Positions 63,226 to 64,000 of a stretch of DNA of 64,000 nt are shown here, piece by piece. Below the pieces are notes generated by a model that was not told the origin of the DNA, did not search any database, and worked only from the letters and a program-made list of their open reading frames with translations. The stretch lies in contig NZ_SJPM01000007.1 of the NCBI RefSeq assembly GCF_007859915.1, forward strand, positions 139,298 to 203,297, given 5' to 3'. Position 1 is the stretch's first letter. The number at the start of each line of letters is the position of its first letter. Source of the DNA: Neorhodopirellula pilleata (GTDB lineage Bacteria; Planctomycetota; Planctomycetia; Pirellulales; Pirellulaceae). The position numbers and the translations under genes were made by a program.

Positions 63226-64000
63226 CTAGTTGTTCTCGTGAAGTTCGACCGTGTCCATCGTTTTGGTGTTGCGTTCAACAGCGATGACGGTGGTCCGTTG
63301 GCGCAGTCCGTCTCGGGTTTCGGCCGTCACGGGCAGCACTTGACGTTTGTCTGGCAACTCCATTCGAACCGTGAACGCACCGTCGCTTTGCAATTTCACC
63401 GGGTGTCCGGAAACCATGACCGAGGCGGTCGGATCGGTTTTTCCGAAGATAATCAACTCCGCGTCGACGTCCAGTCGGAGTTTCATCTGACGCAGCAACG
63501 ATGGGTCGCCCGTCATGCTGCCCGATTCGTTGACTTGTGGCATGCGTCGCTGCAACTTTTCTTCGAAGGCTTCACGAAGTTCGCCGCTGCTGGACTCCAG
63601 GCCACCACTGAGGGCATAGATGCGCTCGTAGTCTTCGGCGATATCTTCCCAGTGTTCGTCGAGCCGCTCGCAATCCCCGGGAACCGGAGTTTCGACGATG
63701 TTGCTACGACAGAGGCAGTGAAACTCGCCGTTGGCGGCCAAGTAACCGATCGCGACCCGATAACGCGAAGGCGGGTCCTGGACGTCGATATACCAATTGC
63801 TCACGCCACCGTGGATGGAAATATCGCGAGAGACGGTTTCGGCCCGGTTACTCGCCACGTCACCCACGGCAAGCAAACGCAACGTCGGAACGGCGGTGTG
63901 CCATCGTTCGGCCAGGGCCGACTGAGCCCTTTGGACGCTTTGTTGAGTAATTTCCCAGCTCGCTTGTAACCAATAGGAATCACGCACCAGCAACACGATT
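63226..64000 (-). CDS. DUF4912 domain protein (5' end outside window)
   Basis: 258 codons remain open to the right edge; the N-terminus continues beyond, since VLLVRDSYWLQASWEIT is an internal family motif preceded by an open frame. NWYIDVQDPPSRYRVAIGYL and a C-terminal LRLDVDAELIIFGKTDP with DGAFTVRMELPDKRQVLPV are typical of DUF4912. No signal or TM is seen in the visible part. The function of the family is unknown to me. A GTG at 63996 is in frame but is unlikely to be the start. Confidence 0.88.
   Translation of the reverse strand, partial: IVLLVRDSYWLQASWEITQQSVQRAQSALAERWHTAVPTLRLLAVGDVASNRAETVSRDISIHGGVSNWYIDVQDPPSRYRVAIGYLAANGEFHCLCRSNIVETPVPGDCERLDEHWEDIAEDYERIYALSGGLESSSGELREAFEEKLQRRMPQVNESGSMTGDPSLLRQMKLRLDVDAELIIFGKTDPTASVMVSGHPVKLQSDGAFTVRMELPDKRQVLPVTAETRDGLRQRTTVIAVERNTKTMDTVELHENN

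Overview
The window looks like chromosome of a marine planctomycete of the Pirellulaceae (Rhodopirellula-like). The grounds are family content: several prepilin-like DUF1559 / H-X9-DG proteins, a PSD1 (DUF1549/DUF1553) cytochrome with a DUF1501 protein, a formylglycine-type sulfatase, TIGR03790, ThuA and DUF4912 proteins, and an alternative complex III joined to a caa3-type oxidase. No rRNA, tRNA, CRISPR array, prophage or transposase gene was seen. Genus-level assignment is inference.

Layout. 0-6.7 kb: housekeeping genes (ROK sugar kinase cut by the left edge, fabI, a GAF/AAA+/Fis sigma-54-type activator, DUF4416 coupled to pdxH, YqgE, a cold-shock-like protein). 6.7-7.8 kb: a dense patch of short repeats around DUF420. 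7.0-9.4 kb, minus strand: ABC-2 permease, SCO1 and DUF420, a copper/oxidase-maturation-type set without its ATPase. 9.4-13.6 kb: two direct copies of a 176-bp MITE-like element bracket a DUF1559 protein, a 68-aa lipoprotein and an ABC exporter. 13.6-23.4 kb: a second ABC exporter, two SPFH proteins, TIGR03790, a glycosyltransferase and an esterase. 23.4-28.4 kb: two large membrane vWA/BatA-type proteins. 28.4-31.3 kb: a short-chain dehydrogenase and a sulfatase.

31.6-46.9 kb is the respiratory core: actA, actB, actC, a fused actD-actE, actF, a small membrane protein, SCO, then cytochrome oxidase subunits II (with cytochrome c domain), I, III and IV, all on the plus strand. It should encode menaquinol to cytochrome c to O2 electron transfer with its own copper chaperone. 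Three of its proteins carry histidine-rich extensions or inserts, and the ActD-ActE fusion carries a Lys/Pro/Glu-rich spacer.

47.3-55.9 kb is the most unusual region. An ECF-like sigma factor is translationally coupled to a small membrane protein (possible anti-sigma), then to three GspF-like membrane proteins in a row, then to GspI-, GspJ- and GspK-like pseudopilins, two DUF1559 pseudopilins and a Tat-signal protein of unknown function. No GspE ATPase, GspD secretin or prepilin peptidase is present. It reads as a sigma-controlled minimal pseudopilus assembly unit.

55.9-63.2 kb, minus strand: an exported operon of ThuA, PSD1, DUF1501 and a sugar-phosphate-isomerase-like protein, probably for carbohydrate use. 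A 5'-truncated DUF4912 gene closes the window. Several families of short intergenic stem-loop repeats are scattered through the window; no obvious transposase accompanies them.
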